Assembly: GCA_036417435.1 (NCBI GenBank)
Contig: CM070913.1
Location: forward strand, 92,061,373-92,125,372
Length of the DNA stretch: 64,000 nucleotides
Origin: Inia geoffrensis
Taxonomy: Eukaryota > Chordata > Mammalia > Artiodactyla > Iniidae
Reading direction: 5' to 3'
The position numbers and the translations under genes were made by a program. This document shows positions 45,986 to 56,586 of this stretch, in pieces; position 1 is the stretch's first letter; every line of letters begins with the position of its first letter. The notes under the pieces were generated by a model. It was not told where the DNA came from. It searched no databases and worked only from the letters and a program-made list of their open reading frames with translations.

Positions 45986-47419
45986 TGGCGCTGGTACCCT
46001 GTGCGTTGTTAGGTGACCCTTCTCAGTGTGTGGAGAGAACAGAGAAAACTTTCTCCCTCTGTTCGCTTTTCAAGCCAATCCTGCGTGTGCATCTCTAGAG
46101 GTCATTGGTTATCTGTGTGAAATGGCAAATGGACGGATTCCAAAGTGGGCACAGGATGATTTAATTTCAGGCTTCCTGCATGCAGGAAGCGGCCATGGTT
46201 GGAAGTTGTCTCTGAGTGGCAGGATACAAGGACCCGGTTTTAGCACAGTTCATTAGGAGCATCTTGGGTACCAAGCATGGATACACACTCGTGCCCCTGG
46301 ACTAGGGTCGGGAGAATGGATCCAGCCAATTAGGAGAATTAAGTCAGAGTAGGGCTCAGTTTGACCTGCTGGGGTCAAATGGTACTGAGATGGGATATGG
46401 TATACAACCGTCCAAAGGATGCTGGCTTTACGGCAGCTCCTGGACACGTTTACAAAACAGACTGTAGATCTGGACAGGGTAAACTATCTGATAAGGGTGC
46501 TGAGTCATCAAGGAGAAGTTCAGCGTTGCACACCCTCGTACTCGCTTATTTGCCCGTGTTTGCTGTCTGAGTTGTGTAGCTGTAGACCTGAAGTGGGCCT
46601 GGGTTCCTCTTGTCAGAGGCACCGCTAAACCCAAGTTCTAACCCAAGGGCACCGTTCAGACCAACTGCCCTGGGGATCTGATAGCACAAGCCGAGCCATC
46701 CGTGGGTCGTCCTGATGCCAAGGTCCAGGTTGAACAAAGAGCTCTTAAGAATTTTGAGCATTGATTAAACACTTATTAATGATGGACGGAAGCCTCAAGA
46801 ACAGAGCAGCCTGTTTCCTGCAGATGGTGTTTAGGAATTAAGCCTGAGGACCCAGGCCACCCTTGCATCAATGACACTAGAATTGAACAATGGTATCAAT
46901 CTTTTTTTTTTTTTTTTTTTAATGGGGGGCTCGGAGCGGGGTTTGCTGTAGCATACAGGAGCAGGGACCTTGGATGATTTGGAACCAAGTTTGAGAAACA
47001 GCAACCAGGTAGGTCAAGTAATTTAAGGTAAAATCCGGAATAGCCTTCAGTGCATTAAAAAAGAAAAAAGGTTTAAAACAAAAATGCCCACAAATAGAAA
47101 CCTATTTGTCGATTGTTCCCATCTAGCCCCCGAAAAGACTAAAGATATTTACGTACATGTGTACGTATGTCACGTACCCTTTCTGTAACTCCTAGGAAAA
47201 ATAAAAAGGACATTTTGGAATGGAGCTTGGAGAAGTCGAGGAAGGTAACTGTCGGAGCACTGCGGTGAGAGTCCAAGCTGGGAACGAGCTTAAAATACTC
47301 AGTTCTAAAATCATTAGACTAATTGGCGGTTTCGGGTCTGCCCGTGTTCAGGTACGTAGGCTTTCGACGGTGGTTCCAAGGGAAATCGAGGCATCCGTGA
47401 GAGCCTTTGCTGTTGTCTA
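45986..47419. other. Unique sequence downstream of FZD10
   Basis: No gene or named repeat, only a poly-T at 46901-46920. Confidence 0.55.
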
Positions 47420-47590
47420 GAACAGCGGGTCCCCAACCTTTTTGGCACCAGGGACCGGTTTTGTGGAAGACAATTTTCCACGCACGGGGTAGGGGGCGGG
47501 GGGCATGCTTCAGGCGGTCATGCGTGTGAGTGACGGGGAGCTCCTGCTGTGTGGCCCGGTTCCTAACAGGCCACGGAGCCCTGGTTTAGA
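47420..47590 (+). mobile_element. Old non-autonomous DNA-transposon-like repeat
   Basis: GGGTCCCCAACCTTTTTGGC, ACCAGGGACCGGTTTTGTGG and CTGCTGTGTGGCCCGGTTCC with CTAACAGGCCACGG are the ends of a known mammalian repeat that has inverted termini. The middle is deleted. Family name not assigned. Confidence 0.55.
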
Positions 47591-48149
47591 ATGTGCAGGA
47601 TTTTCCAAAAGAACTGTTGACTGCCTTCGTTTGGAGTTTTCCCTGCACCAAAGGCTGCGTGCGGCCTTTAGCTCCAGGAAAATGGAAACCTGTCTTGGGT
47701 GACAGATCGGAGGGGTGAGGTCCTGGTAAGAAGAAGTTCAAAGAAGGTGATGGGCCAAGGTCATGCTGCTGTCCACAGCTGTCCGTTCATTCTTTGATTC
47801 ATTCCGTTATCCACGTACAGCTATCCACCGCCCAGTATATATGCCAGGGCCCGGGAAACAGAAAAGCAGGCTTTGGCTTCAAAAAGGTCACAGCCTGCTA
47901 GAGGAAACCTGCGTAGCTATAACGGGCGCTTGGGCACAACACATCTCATATGTACTTCTATTCTGAGTCAGGGATGCATCCGAGAGGTGGCTCGAAATTT
48001 CACAGAAGGCAAAAGACTCCACGCGTATAATTTCACTGCAGGGTGAAATTGAAGCCACGTGTTGATGGTTGAGTTATACACAGGGAATAGAAAACTCCAT
48101 GAGGACCTAGACTATGCCCGGCACCTGGCAGGAGGCCTCGAGTCGTAAT
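47591..48149. other. Unique sequence
   Basis: Nothing recognised. Confidence 0.5.
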
Positions 48150-48372
48150 AACTACAACAATAACGATGATAGTCATAGTGTAGCAGACCTTTCAGAACAC
48201 TTCCTGTGTGCTGAGTGCTTGACAGTGTTGTGTCATTTAATTATCAGGACAATCCATTCAGGTAGGTACTCTTATCAGCCCCACTGTATATATGAAGACC
48301 TGGAGGCACAGAGAGGTTGCGTAAACTCCCAGCGTCACACAGCAAGTAATTAGAGCCGAAATAGGAACCGGG
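48150..48372 (+). mobile_element. MIR SINE
   Basis: CTTCCTGTGTGCTGAGTGCT, CATTTAATTATCAGGACAAT, GGTAGGTACTCTTATCAGCC and CACAGAGAGGTTGCGTAAAC are in MIR order. Confidence 0.85.
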
Positions 48373-48459
48373 TAGTATGATAATAGATCGCAGTTCGGTA
48401 TATAATTGTTGAATGAATGAATGATAGCTTAGCACTCTTTTTTTTTTTTTTTTTTAAGC

Positions 48460-48905
48460 TTAGCACTTTGTACCAGCTACTACGCTAAGCACTTTACATG
48501 TATTCATTCAGTTCTCTAGAAAATTTTGGTGGAGCTATTCTTTTTTTTTTTTTTTTTTTTTTCCCGGTACGCGGGCCTCTCACTGTTGTGGCCTCTCCCG
48601 TTGCGGAGCACAGGCTCCGGACGCGCAGGCTCAGCGGCCATGGCTCACGGGCCCAGCCGCTCCGCGGCATGTGGGATCTTCCCGGACCGGGGCACGAACC
48701 CGCGTCCCCTGCATCGGCAGGCGGACTCTCAACCGCTGCGCCACCAGGGAAGCCCTGGTAGAGCTATTCTTATCCCCCGTATTATAGATGAGGAAATTAG
48801 AGCACAGAGAATTCAAGTCACTTGCCCGAGGCCACAGGGTAGCAGGCAGTGAACCCTGGCTTTGTGCCTCCAAACCTGCCCCTCTGACCACTAGGCCCTC
48901 CTGCC
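48460..48905 (+). mobile_element. MIR SINE split by a CHR SINE
   Basis: Left part: TACGCTAAGCACTTTACATG. Right part after the insertion: TATCCCCCGTATTATAGATG, AGGAAATTAGAGCACAGAGA, CTTGCCCGAGGCCACAGGGT and CCTCTGACCACTAGGCCCTC. Together they form one MIR interrupted at 48541-48769. Confidence 0.85.
48541..48755 (-). mobile_element. CHR-2-type SINE inserted in a MIR
   Basis: Full-length minus-strand copy with a 22-base poly-T start and the head AGGGAAGCCC at the right end. TGGTGGAGCTATTC (48527-48540) and TGGTAGAGCTATTC (48756-48769) are target-site duplications. The surrounding DNA on both sides is one MIR element in plus orientation. Confidence 0.95.
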
Positions 48906-49984
48906 TCTCTCGGTGGTTCTGAGGACTTTACGTGGATCAAATCATTTCGTCTTCACAGCAGCCCTCCGTGCCTTTGCTGCAAGCAAAAGAGGCTCAGGAT
49001 CACGTTGGCAAAGTACAAAGCTCCCTCCGCCAGCGTGGGAGAACAGAAAAGCAGGGGGTGTGACAAACCGCCTTTCTGCACTGGTCCTGAAAGTGAGCTG
49101 AGGACATAGCAGTGGGGATGAGCAGAGGGTAGATCGAGAGGCACTTAGAAGGGAGAGCAGCAGGGCTTCGCTTTACGCAGAGAAGGAGCAAAGCGGGAAT
49201 GGATGGTCAGGGAGGACCGTGTTTCTGACTTGGGTGGTCAGGGGACCGGCGTGAATGTCACCGAGACAGGAGGAAATAAACAGAAGAGAATGGAGCGAGG
49301 CGTGTGTTGGAGGAGGAGAGATGCATGCAGTGTAGACACTTGGTGTTTGAGCGTATCTGATACCTCCATGTGGACAAGGCTTCTCTGCAGGCTGTGATGG
49401 GGGTGTCACACAGGTAGGTGTCCAGGGATGGTCAGGGCTGCAGGAGAGATTAGTCAGGTGGGTGGGGGTCTCTCCAGGGACAGAGGAGGGAGGAGGACAG
49501 AGCAGGCTGCAGAGGGTGCCTTGATTGAGTGCAGTCAAGCCTTGATAACCACTCCGGCTCCAATTCATTTTTATAGTAAACGGATTGTAGGAGATTATGG
49601 AAATGGTCTCATCCAGAGTCAAAATATGTGATCCAGATAGAGATAAGGGGGAGTTAGGGAGCTGAAGGCCTGAGACCCCTCCTCTCTTACCCGCCCGTGC
49701 CCGGGGCACTGCCTCTTTCTCTTTAACCCTTGGGCCACCCAAGCAAAATGAGCGTGAGCCCCACAGGCTGGCGGCATTCTTTAATCCTCGCACCTACTGA
49801 GTTGCTGCTTCAAGACCGAAAACCAGAAAACAAAAATCAAGAAGTATTATCGAGGCGATAGGTATTATCCTATTTACCATATTATTTTTTTTAGAAGAGA
49901 GAGAGAGAAACACAGAAAGGAATGACGGATCAGAGTGCAAATTGGCATCTTACACTTAAAGGATGTGGAGCTATGACACAGTTT
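48906..49984. other. Unique sequence
   Basis: No recognisable repeat. The 206-residue minus-strand frame at 49173-49793 has no domain and is likely chance. Confidence 0.5.
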
Positions 49985-50288
49985 AGGATTGAACACTATC
50001 TGGCTCCAACTACGCCCTGGTGTCCAGTCTGACTCAGCCCCTTGGGAAGTTGCTTTACCCTGGGTGAGGCTGCTGCACCTTTAATCCATAAAATGGAGGT
50101 GATGGTGGACCCCCTCCCTGGGCTGTCACTCCCTAGGCGCCCAGTTGTTTTAATAGCTCTCTATGCCTTAATCCATCTATTCCTCACCACAGTCCAGGAG
50201 ATATGAGATTCAATAAAATCCTATGTGTAAAATGCTTCGAAGATTGTTGTTGGCATTGAGTTCGTCTCAATAAACACTATTATTATGT
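49985..50288 (+). mobile_element. MIR (MIRb-like, diverged)
   Basis: TCTGACTCAGCCCCTTGGGA, GTTGCTTTACCCTGGG, AATCCATAAAATGGAGGTGA and GTCTCAATAAACACTATTAT fit MIRb, stretched by an internal insertion. Confidence 0.6.
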
Positions 50289-52465
50289 TTATTTCCCCTC
50301 CCCCAGAAAGTTCAACCCGGCGCGCTAATAGGTAATGATCTTTAAAGAGAATGAGGTTTTGTTTTGTTTTTCTGAGAGAAACACTTTTTCCAATACCCGT
50401 GTTCAGGTTCCACAGAATACCCGCTGATCTTTCAAGTTTAAAAGGCAGGCACAGTGCCTCTGCAGCGGTGGAAAATATTCTCTGTCTTTCTCTTTGAACA
50501 CGTTCACATCACAGCCGACTTCCCAGGAAATCAGACCTCACGCGCGGACGACGCCTCTGTACGCAAATGGATAAGATGGCTGTAATATGGAGATGGAGAA
50601 AAACGGCCAGACTTCAGGGAAACTCGCTGAACACGCTCTGGCAACATAGTGTGGAGTGTTTTTTAATGTTTTATTAAGAGTGTGAAGGCCAAGCTGGGGG
50701 GAGGAGGGAAGGAGACGCGTTTGAAATCTGCAAAGAACAAGTTTCAGTTGCCGAGGTTGTAATTGGGGACTTAAACAGTTCCACCCCTACGAAGATGATG
50801 CTGTTAGATCCAGCACAATGGCCACAGCCCAGTCGGACTTTTCCAAAGCCACTGAGTTTCACTTTGTTATTTTAAGACATTTTTTTTTGAAGGGGGGGCG
50901 GGGTACCAGGTTGGCATTCAGGGGGCTTCGGTTTATAGGAAGGGATTCATTAAAATCCATGCTTGGAACATACCCACCTCCATCCCACCCAAAGGAGCTT
51001 TTGCAGTCGGTGGCTTCAGGGGTTCTGTAATGGTGGGAGAGGATGTTCTCAGGGGGTCTCTGACAACAGGTGGTCTCTCAAAACAGATGTCCCCAAAGGG
51101 AGCAATTTGTGGCATTTTAGGGGCTATTTGCACTAAAAAAACAAAAACAGAAAAAACCCTTAAAAAACTATTCTAACAAAGTTTTCAGTAGTTTAGGCAG
51201 AACTACAAAGTCATCAACCTGACAGATGATAAATCAGTGTCTGTTTTAAAAGGTGGGAGCCGGTGATTATGAGGTGCAGGTGCCGACTTTGATCAGAAGT
51301 GACAAGCCCTGGGGTTGGGGCCACTCTTCTCCCCTTCTCACCCCAGGGCAGAGCAGCCCCTGTGTACCTTCCAGGGCCACCCCTCTCATAAAACAGTTGC
51401 ATTTTGTTGGCTTTGAGTAAGATACTCCATTTGCAAGCTGATTTTCTTCCTGCAGCTCATCTGAAGCCATATTCCTGAAGCTGTGTCAATATCATGTAGG
51501 TTTCATTGGCTTCCAGCCTCATAGCAGATGGCTTCAATTTGAACTAAATTCAGAAATAGTTTTGGCCAACTGAAATATTGTTGTTTTTTCTGAAAGGGGC
51601 TTTCTTTAAAAATTGAGAAAATAAAATCCACACACGGCATAAAGAGAACATGAGAGATTTGTGAGGGGTTTGTACTTCTAATTTTGCTATAATGGTGACA
51701 CAGGTCGATGCGGACCAAACAAAAACAATATGGAGGATAGAAAAAACCGATTATAAAGTTTGCCGTTCTTTTATGGGTGTCATGATTGCAACCCTTTTTT
51801 TCAGTCAACAAAACCCAATATGCAGCAATGCTCAGAGTATTGGGTCACATCTCTTGGGTAAACAGAGGATATTAGAAAAAACAGGAGAGCATCAAACAAA
51901 GTTAGATGTATCATTTTTACTTTCAACCCGCCTCTCCCTTCTAAAGGTTTTATTCTTACCAAGGCAAAATTTTCCCACGTGTCCTAGGGGACGAACCAAA
52001 ATTATCAATACTAAATCAGGTAAAATAATCCCACTGGATTAGGGGTGTGCATGTCACTCAGACCAGTAAGTGAGATGTAAGATAAGTTCTCCTGGTGGGA
52101 TAGAAGAATGGGAATGTGCAGGTGGAAGTCAGGGAAGATTCAAGGAAAGATTCTCCTAGATGATAAAAAGACAGATGTTGAGGAAGCCTGTCGTTTTCCT
52201 GCACAGAATGTGAAGTGTGAAAGCCATATGTGGAGATGGGGAGCTACTGCAATCATTTTGTGACCATGAGGCAATAAACTCAATATTCAAGCCCACACTC
52301 GGAGGACGGTAGGTGCAAAACAAGAGCCGACTTTGTGATGACACATTGAGCTACTGCACTTCCAGGCTTCCTGTCATTCAAGGTAATTAACTGCCTGTAT
52401 CCTCTGAGTGTCAGTGAGTTTGGTGTTCTGTGACTTGCAGGAAAATATATCTGTTAGAACCAAAT
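50289..52465. other. Unique, repeat-free sequence
   Basis: About 2.2 kb without a repeat that I can recognise. The AT-rich part at 51490-52045 has low CpG and looks like conserved non-coding DNA in texture. A 116-residue frame at 51692-52042 has no known domain. Confidence 0.5.
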
Positions 52466-52614
52466 AGTCCAGTGCTTCCCAAACCTTAATGTGCATACAA
52501 ATCACCTGGAGCTTTCACTAAAATGCAGATCCTGATTCCATAGGTCTGGGTGGGACCCAAGATTCTGCATGTGTGATAAGCTCCCAGGTGAGGCTGACGT
52601 TGCTGACTTTCCTG
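52466..52614 (+). mobile_element. MER5A-like hAT DNA transposon remnant
   Basis: AGTGCTTCCCAAACCTTAAT, AATCACCTGGAGCTTTCACT, TAGGTCTGGGTGGGACCCAA and CTCCCAGGTGAGGCTGACG match the MER5A order. Non-autonomous. Confidence 0.8.
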
Positions 52615-52678
52615 ACCCTACTATGATCTACTAATAACCACCACTTGGGTGTCCTATCTTGGACTAGCTCTCGGTTTT

Positions 52679-53034
52679 GTTTTGTTTTTTAAATGGCAGT
52701 GCCACACTTTTTAAAAAAAAAAATTAATTTATTTTTGCCTGCGTTGGGTCTTCGTTGCTGCACGCGGACTCTCTCTAGTTGCAGCCAGCAGGGGCTACTC
52801 TTCGTTGAGGTGCACAGGCTTCTCACTGTGGTGGCTTCTCATGTTGCGGAGCACGGGCTCTAGGCACGCGGGCTTCAGTAGTTGTGGTTCGCGGGCTCTA
52901 GAGCTCAGGCTCAGTACTTGTGGCGCACGGGTTTAGTTGCTCCGCGGCATGTGGGAACTTCCCGGACAAGGGCTCGAACCCGTGTCCCCTGCATTGGCAG
53001 GCGGATTCTTAACCACTGCGCCACCAGGGAGGCC
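52679..53034 (-). mobile_element. Long CHR-family SINE (about 340 bp), minus strand
   Basis: The right end has the reversed tRNA-derived head (CCCCTGCATTGGCAGGCGGA, CCACCAGGGAGGCC). The left part has a longer CHR-like body (GGGTCTTCGTTGCTGCACGC, GTTGCGGAGCACGGGCTCTA) and poly-A (poly-T on this strand). CTAGCTCTCGGTTTT (52664-52678) and CTAGCTCTCAGTTTT (53035-53049) flank it. It is longer than the other copies here. Confidence 0.88.
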
Positions 53035-53049
53035 CTAGCTCTCAGTTTT

Positions 53050-53539
53050 AAGACATGTCTTATATTGAGTCAAGAGCTGCTTCCTTATGACTATTTCCTA
53101 CTACTTCTACTTTTATGACAGTGGTCCTCCTATAACACATCTGATGCATTTTCCATATGAAAGCACCGGATGTCTTTGAAGTTGGGTGTTATGTGCTCTC
53201 TGCATCTATTTGGATTCTTAAAACTGCTGCCCAAATAACTTGGTTCTCCCTTTGCTGACTGTCCTCAGAGTGTGCTTACCTTGGTCTAAGCCCTTGCTAA
53301 GGAAGATGCCCACATATGGGTGCAATTCTCCAGGAATTGTTTGATAAGGATACGATAGAGTGGGATCATTGGACACCTACAGCAAATATTATACATAATA
53401 ATGGGGCACTAGACGCATTTTCACCAAAGCTGGAACAGAACAAGACTGTCAACTATGATTCGATGTTACCCTGGCCATGCTAGACCATGCAGTAAGGCAA
53501 GAAGAGGTGAGACAAGGTAAAATCATTGGAAAGTGATTG
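53050..53539. other. Unique or decayed sequence
   Basis: No feature supported. It may contain decayed L1 text continuous with the element to the right. Confidence 0.4.
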
Positions 53540-53696
53540 AAAGGAGAATTAGCCAAAAGTGGAATTGATGAGGATTGATAAGGAGACTTAGACAAAACAG
53601 ATCTACAAAAATCAGTAGCTTCCTTATATACCAGCAGTAGCCAGTTGAAAATAGAAACAAAATAAAAGACCGCCTTTACAATAGCTACAAAAAGCA

Positions 53697-53868
53697 TAGG
53701 TACTATATATAGAATAGGTAACCAACAAAGACCTGTTGTATAGCACAGGGAACTATACTCAATATTCTGTAAGAACCTATAAGGGAAAAGAATCTGAAAA
53801 AAATATATATTTCACTTTGCTGTACACCTGAAACTAACACAACATTGTAAATCAACACTTAAATTTTT
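53697..53868 (+). mobile_element. Cetartiodactyl L1 3' fragment nested in older L1
   Basis: TGTATAGCACAGGGAACTAT, CTGTACACCTGAAACTAACA and CATTGTAAATCAACA are the standard 3' end of the cetartiodactyl L1. It lies between two pieces of an older L1 in the same orientation. Confidence 0.82.
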
Positions 53869-54538
53869 GAAAAATGTGTAGGCAGACTACCTAGAAATAA
53901 ACTTAACAACATGCAAACTTTTTGAAAAAAATGTTGCTATCTTACTAAAAAGCATAAGTAATTAGAAAAATTATGCCATGAACCTGGTAATATGTCAATC
54001 ATCTGCCAAATTAATTCCTAAATATAATGCAATTCCAATTTTAAAATCTTTAATTTTTGGAACTCTACAAAATGGTAGGAAGTCCATGGTATTTGAACAA
54101 ATACCCAAGGGGGGGAAAAACCTGTAAAAGTGATGAACAAGGGCAAAATCTATTAGATAGTGAAGTACACTATAAATCTACAGTAACTAAAAGAGCATGG
54201 GACAGGCGTTAATACAGACAAATTAATGGAACAAAATATGGTGACCAGAAAGAATTGCAACTGAATTTGGAACTTTATTTCAAATAAATAAGAAAGAATG
54301 GATTATTCAATCACTAGTGTTGAGGCTTGTTTTAGATTTGGGGATTTTTTATATTAAATCTTTACCTCATGCCTTTTATCAAAATACATTTTGGATTGTT
54401 AAAAGATTTACATTTATAAGATTTAAATGTAAAAATAAGACTACCAGTAGGGGGAAAAAAAAGTTCTCTAAAATCTTCATTCAGTAGAAAGGAAAGGCAG
54501 GTGAATACTTTTCTAAACTTATCAAGAAGCAGTTTTCT

Positions 54539-54744
54539 GGGCTTCCCTGGTGGCGCAGTGGTTGAGAGTCCACCTGACGATGCAGGGGACGCGGGTTCGT
54601 GCCCCGGTCCGGGAAGATCCCACGTGCCGCGGAGCGGCTGGGCCCGTGAGCCATGGCCGCTGAGCCTGCGCGTCCGGAGCCTGTGCTCCGCCACGGGAGA
54701 GGCCACAACAGTGAGAGGCCCACGTACCGCAAAAAAAAAAAAAA
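54539..54744 (+). mobile_element. CHR-2-type SINE inserted in old L1
   Basis: Full-length copy with a pure A tail. The exact duplication AAGAAGCAGTTTTCT flanks it at 54524-54538 and 54745-54759. It interrupts an old L1, giving a relative age order. Confidence 0.96.
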
Positions 54745-55675
54745 AAGAAGCAGTTTTCTTAGCATGACATCAAAGCCAAAACTATTTTTAAAAGTCATGA
54801 GTTGGCTACATAAAAATATTAAAATTCTGTATGGCAAAAAGTTAATAAAAAATTTAAAGATGCAAACTCTCCATTAAAAAAAAGCAAAAACTGTAGTTTC
54901 CTGTCTGGGTCTGTGCATCACCAATTCAGATTACAAGAAATACTACTCACCCATAAATCTGTGGAAAGATATTTAACCTCACTCATGATAATCACAGGTT
55001 ACATGTGTAAAAAGATTTTTGCCTAACAGATTGGTACTTTTTTTAAAGGCTGTTAATACCTAGATTTGGCTTGGGTGTGGAGAAACGGGCTCCTCATACT
55101 GTGCTAGTGGGAATATAAAATGGATCATCCTTTCTAGAGAGCAATTGCAACATGTAGCCAACATTTAAAAAAAAAAAAAAAAAAAAATCTTCTGACCCAG
55201 CAATTCTATTTCTATTAAATGTGTTGAAAATCAGGAATAACCTAAATGTACACCAGCAGGCTGACTGTTCAATTCAGTAAATTCTTAGAAAATTGTGTAG
55301 TCATTAAAGTAATTACGTAGAACCATGTTAATAACATGGGAAAACGGGGACCACATTTTACTAAGGCTGCTAACGTCAGCCAGGATGGACCAGCACAGCC
55401 CTCTGGTTGTTTATGTTTGGCATGTTTTAGGATTTGTTCATACCTCTGCCATATCAGTGGTTAAACATTTTGAATATTATCCCTGTTATAAGTTGACAAA
55501 GCTCGTTATATAATGCGCTCTGTGTAGTAGCATTTCAGGTTTTGGAAAATGTGTGTATGTACCTGGAAAGGCATAAAACGTTTACAAAGGTCTTCTATGT
55601 TTGGTGCAATTTATGGATAATCTTTACCTTCTTCTTTATACTTTCTCAATTTCAGTTTTTGTCAATAAACGTGTA

Positions 55676-55800
55676 TTAGATAGAGAGGTGATAGGCAGAT
55701 AGACAGATATTGTAGATAGAGTAGATAGATAGCTAGATAGAATGTTAGATGAGAGAGGGATGGATGGAGAGAAAGATGAGAGAGAGATTGCAGAGCAATA
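55676..55800 (+). repeat. AGAT/GATA-rich repeat
   Basis: Interrupted AGATAGAT and GAGA units (TAGATAGATAGCTAGATAGA and similar) lie between an old L1 and a CHR SINE. Confidence 0.82.
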
Positions 55801-55815
55801 AAAAGTAGTGGAACA

Positions 55816-56010
55816 GGGCTTCCCTGCTGGCGCAGAGGTTGAGAGTCCGCCTGCCGATGCAGAGGACGCGGGTTCGTGCCTGGGTCCGGGAAGATCCCAC
55901 ATGCCTCGTGAGCCATGGCCGCTGGGCCTGCGCGTCTGGAGCCTGTGCTCTGCAACGGGAGAGGCCACGGCAGTGAGATGCCCGCATACCGCAAAAAAAA
56001 AAAAAAAAAA
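55816..56010 (+). mobile_element. CHR-2-type SINE with small internal deletion
   Basis: The copy starts GGGCTTCCCTGCTGGCGCAG and ends GCATACCGC plus about 18 A. It lacks the CCGCGGAGCGGCTGGGC segment normally found between the tRNA part and the tail part. TAGTGGAA flanks it at 55806-55813 and 56012-56019. Confidence 0.92.
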
Positions 56011-56025
56011 ATAGTGGAATAACAA

Positions 56026-56110
56026 GGTCCGACTGTATAGCACAGGGAACTATATTCAATATCCTGTGATAAACAATATTGGAAAAGAATATTTGAAAAA
56101 AGAATGCATA

Positions 56111-56146
<36 letters not shown>

Positions 56147-56222
56147 CCTGAATCGCTTTGCTGTACACCAGAAATTAACACATTGTAAATCAAATATACT
56201 TCAATAAAATAAATTTAAAAAA
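56026..56222 (+). mobile_element. Cetartiodactyl L1 3' fragment with internal TA repeat
   Basis: CTGTATAGCACAGGGAACTA, then a TA repeat (56107-56145), CTTTGCTGTACACCAGAAAT and TACTTCAATAAAATAAAT show another truncated copy of the same L1 3' end. A CHR SINE lies directly upstream. Confidence 0.83.
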
Positions 56223-56462
56223 ATAAATAATATTTTTGATGCAAAAAAGTGGGATAATCGCCTACTTTCTTCTAGATCAGGGGCTGCAAATTAAAATATC
56301 TATAGGGGCTATAGGAAGACAGTGTGTGAAACAGTATCAGACAATAGACAAGGAGTGTTATAGGGACTATGGGATCTATGTCTAAAAGGGAACCTACAGC
56401 TAAGTTCCAAACCATTGTTGCCATTGAAGATTTGAGAGCTTGGTATTAATAGAAATTCCAAT

Positions 56463-56586
56463 TTTTTTTTTTGCGGTACGCGGGCCTCTCACTGCCGTGG
56501 CCTCTCCCGTTGCGGAGCACAGGCTCCGGACGCTCAGGCTCAGCGGCCACGGCTCACGGGCCCAGCCGCTCCGCGGAAGCCCTAGC
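56463..56586 (-). mobile_element. CHR-2-type SINE lacking its tRNA-derived part
   Basis: Minus-strand tail and middle are present (GCGGTACGCGGGCCTCTCAC to CAGCCGCTCCGCGG). This then joins directly to AAGCCCT, the first bases of the head. Some 80-90 bases holding the A and B boxes are absent. No clean flanking duplication was found. Confidence 0.85.

Larger units (their letters stand above)
53540..55670 (+). mobile_element. Old L1 with two later insertions
   Basis: ORF2-derived text is recognisable at 53600-53690 (CTACAAAAATCAGTAGCTTC), 53880-54480 and 54760-55670, all plus strand and strongly decayed. It is interrupted by a younger L1 tail (53697-53868) and a CHR SINE (54539-54744). A 21-base A run sits at about 55167-55187. 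The end near 55670 is approximate. Confidence 0.65.

Noticed and set aside
51692..52042. 116-codon plus-strand frame
   Set aside because: Short, without a domain or codon bias, in AT-rich DNA. I considered a retroviral remnant but found no recognisable motif.
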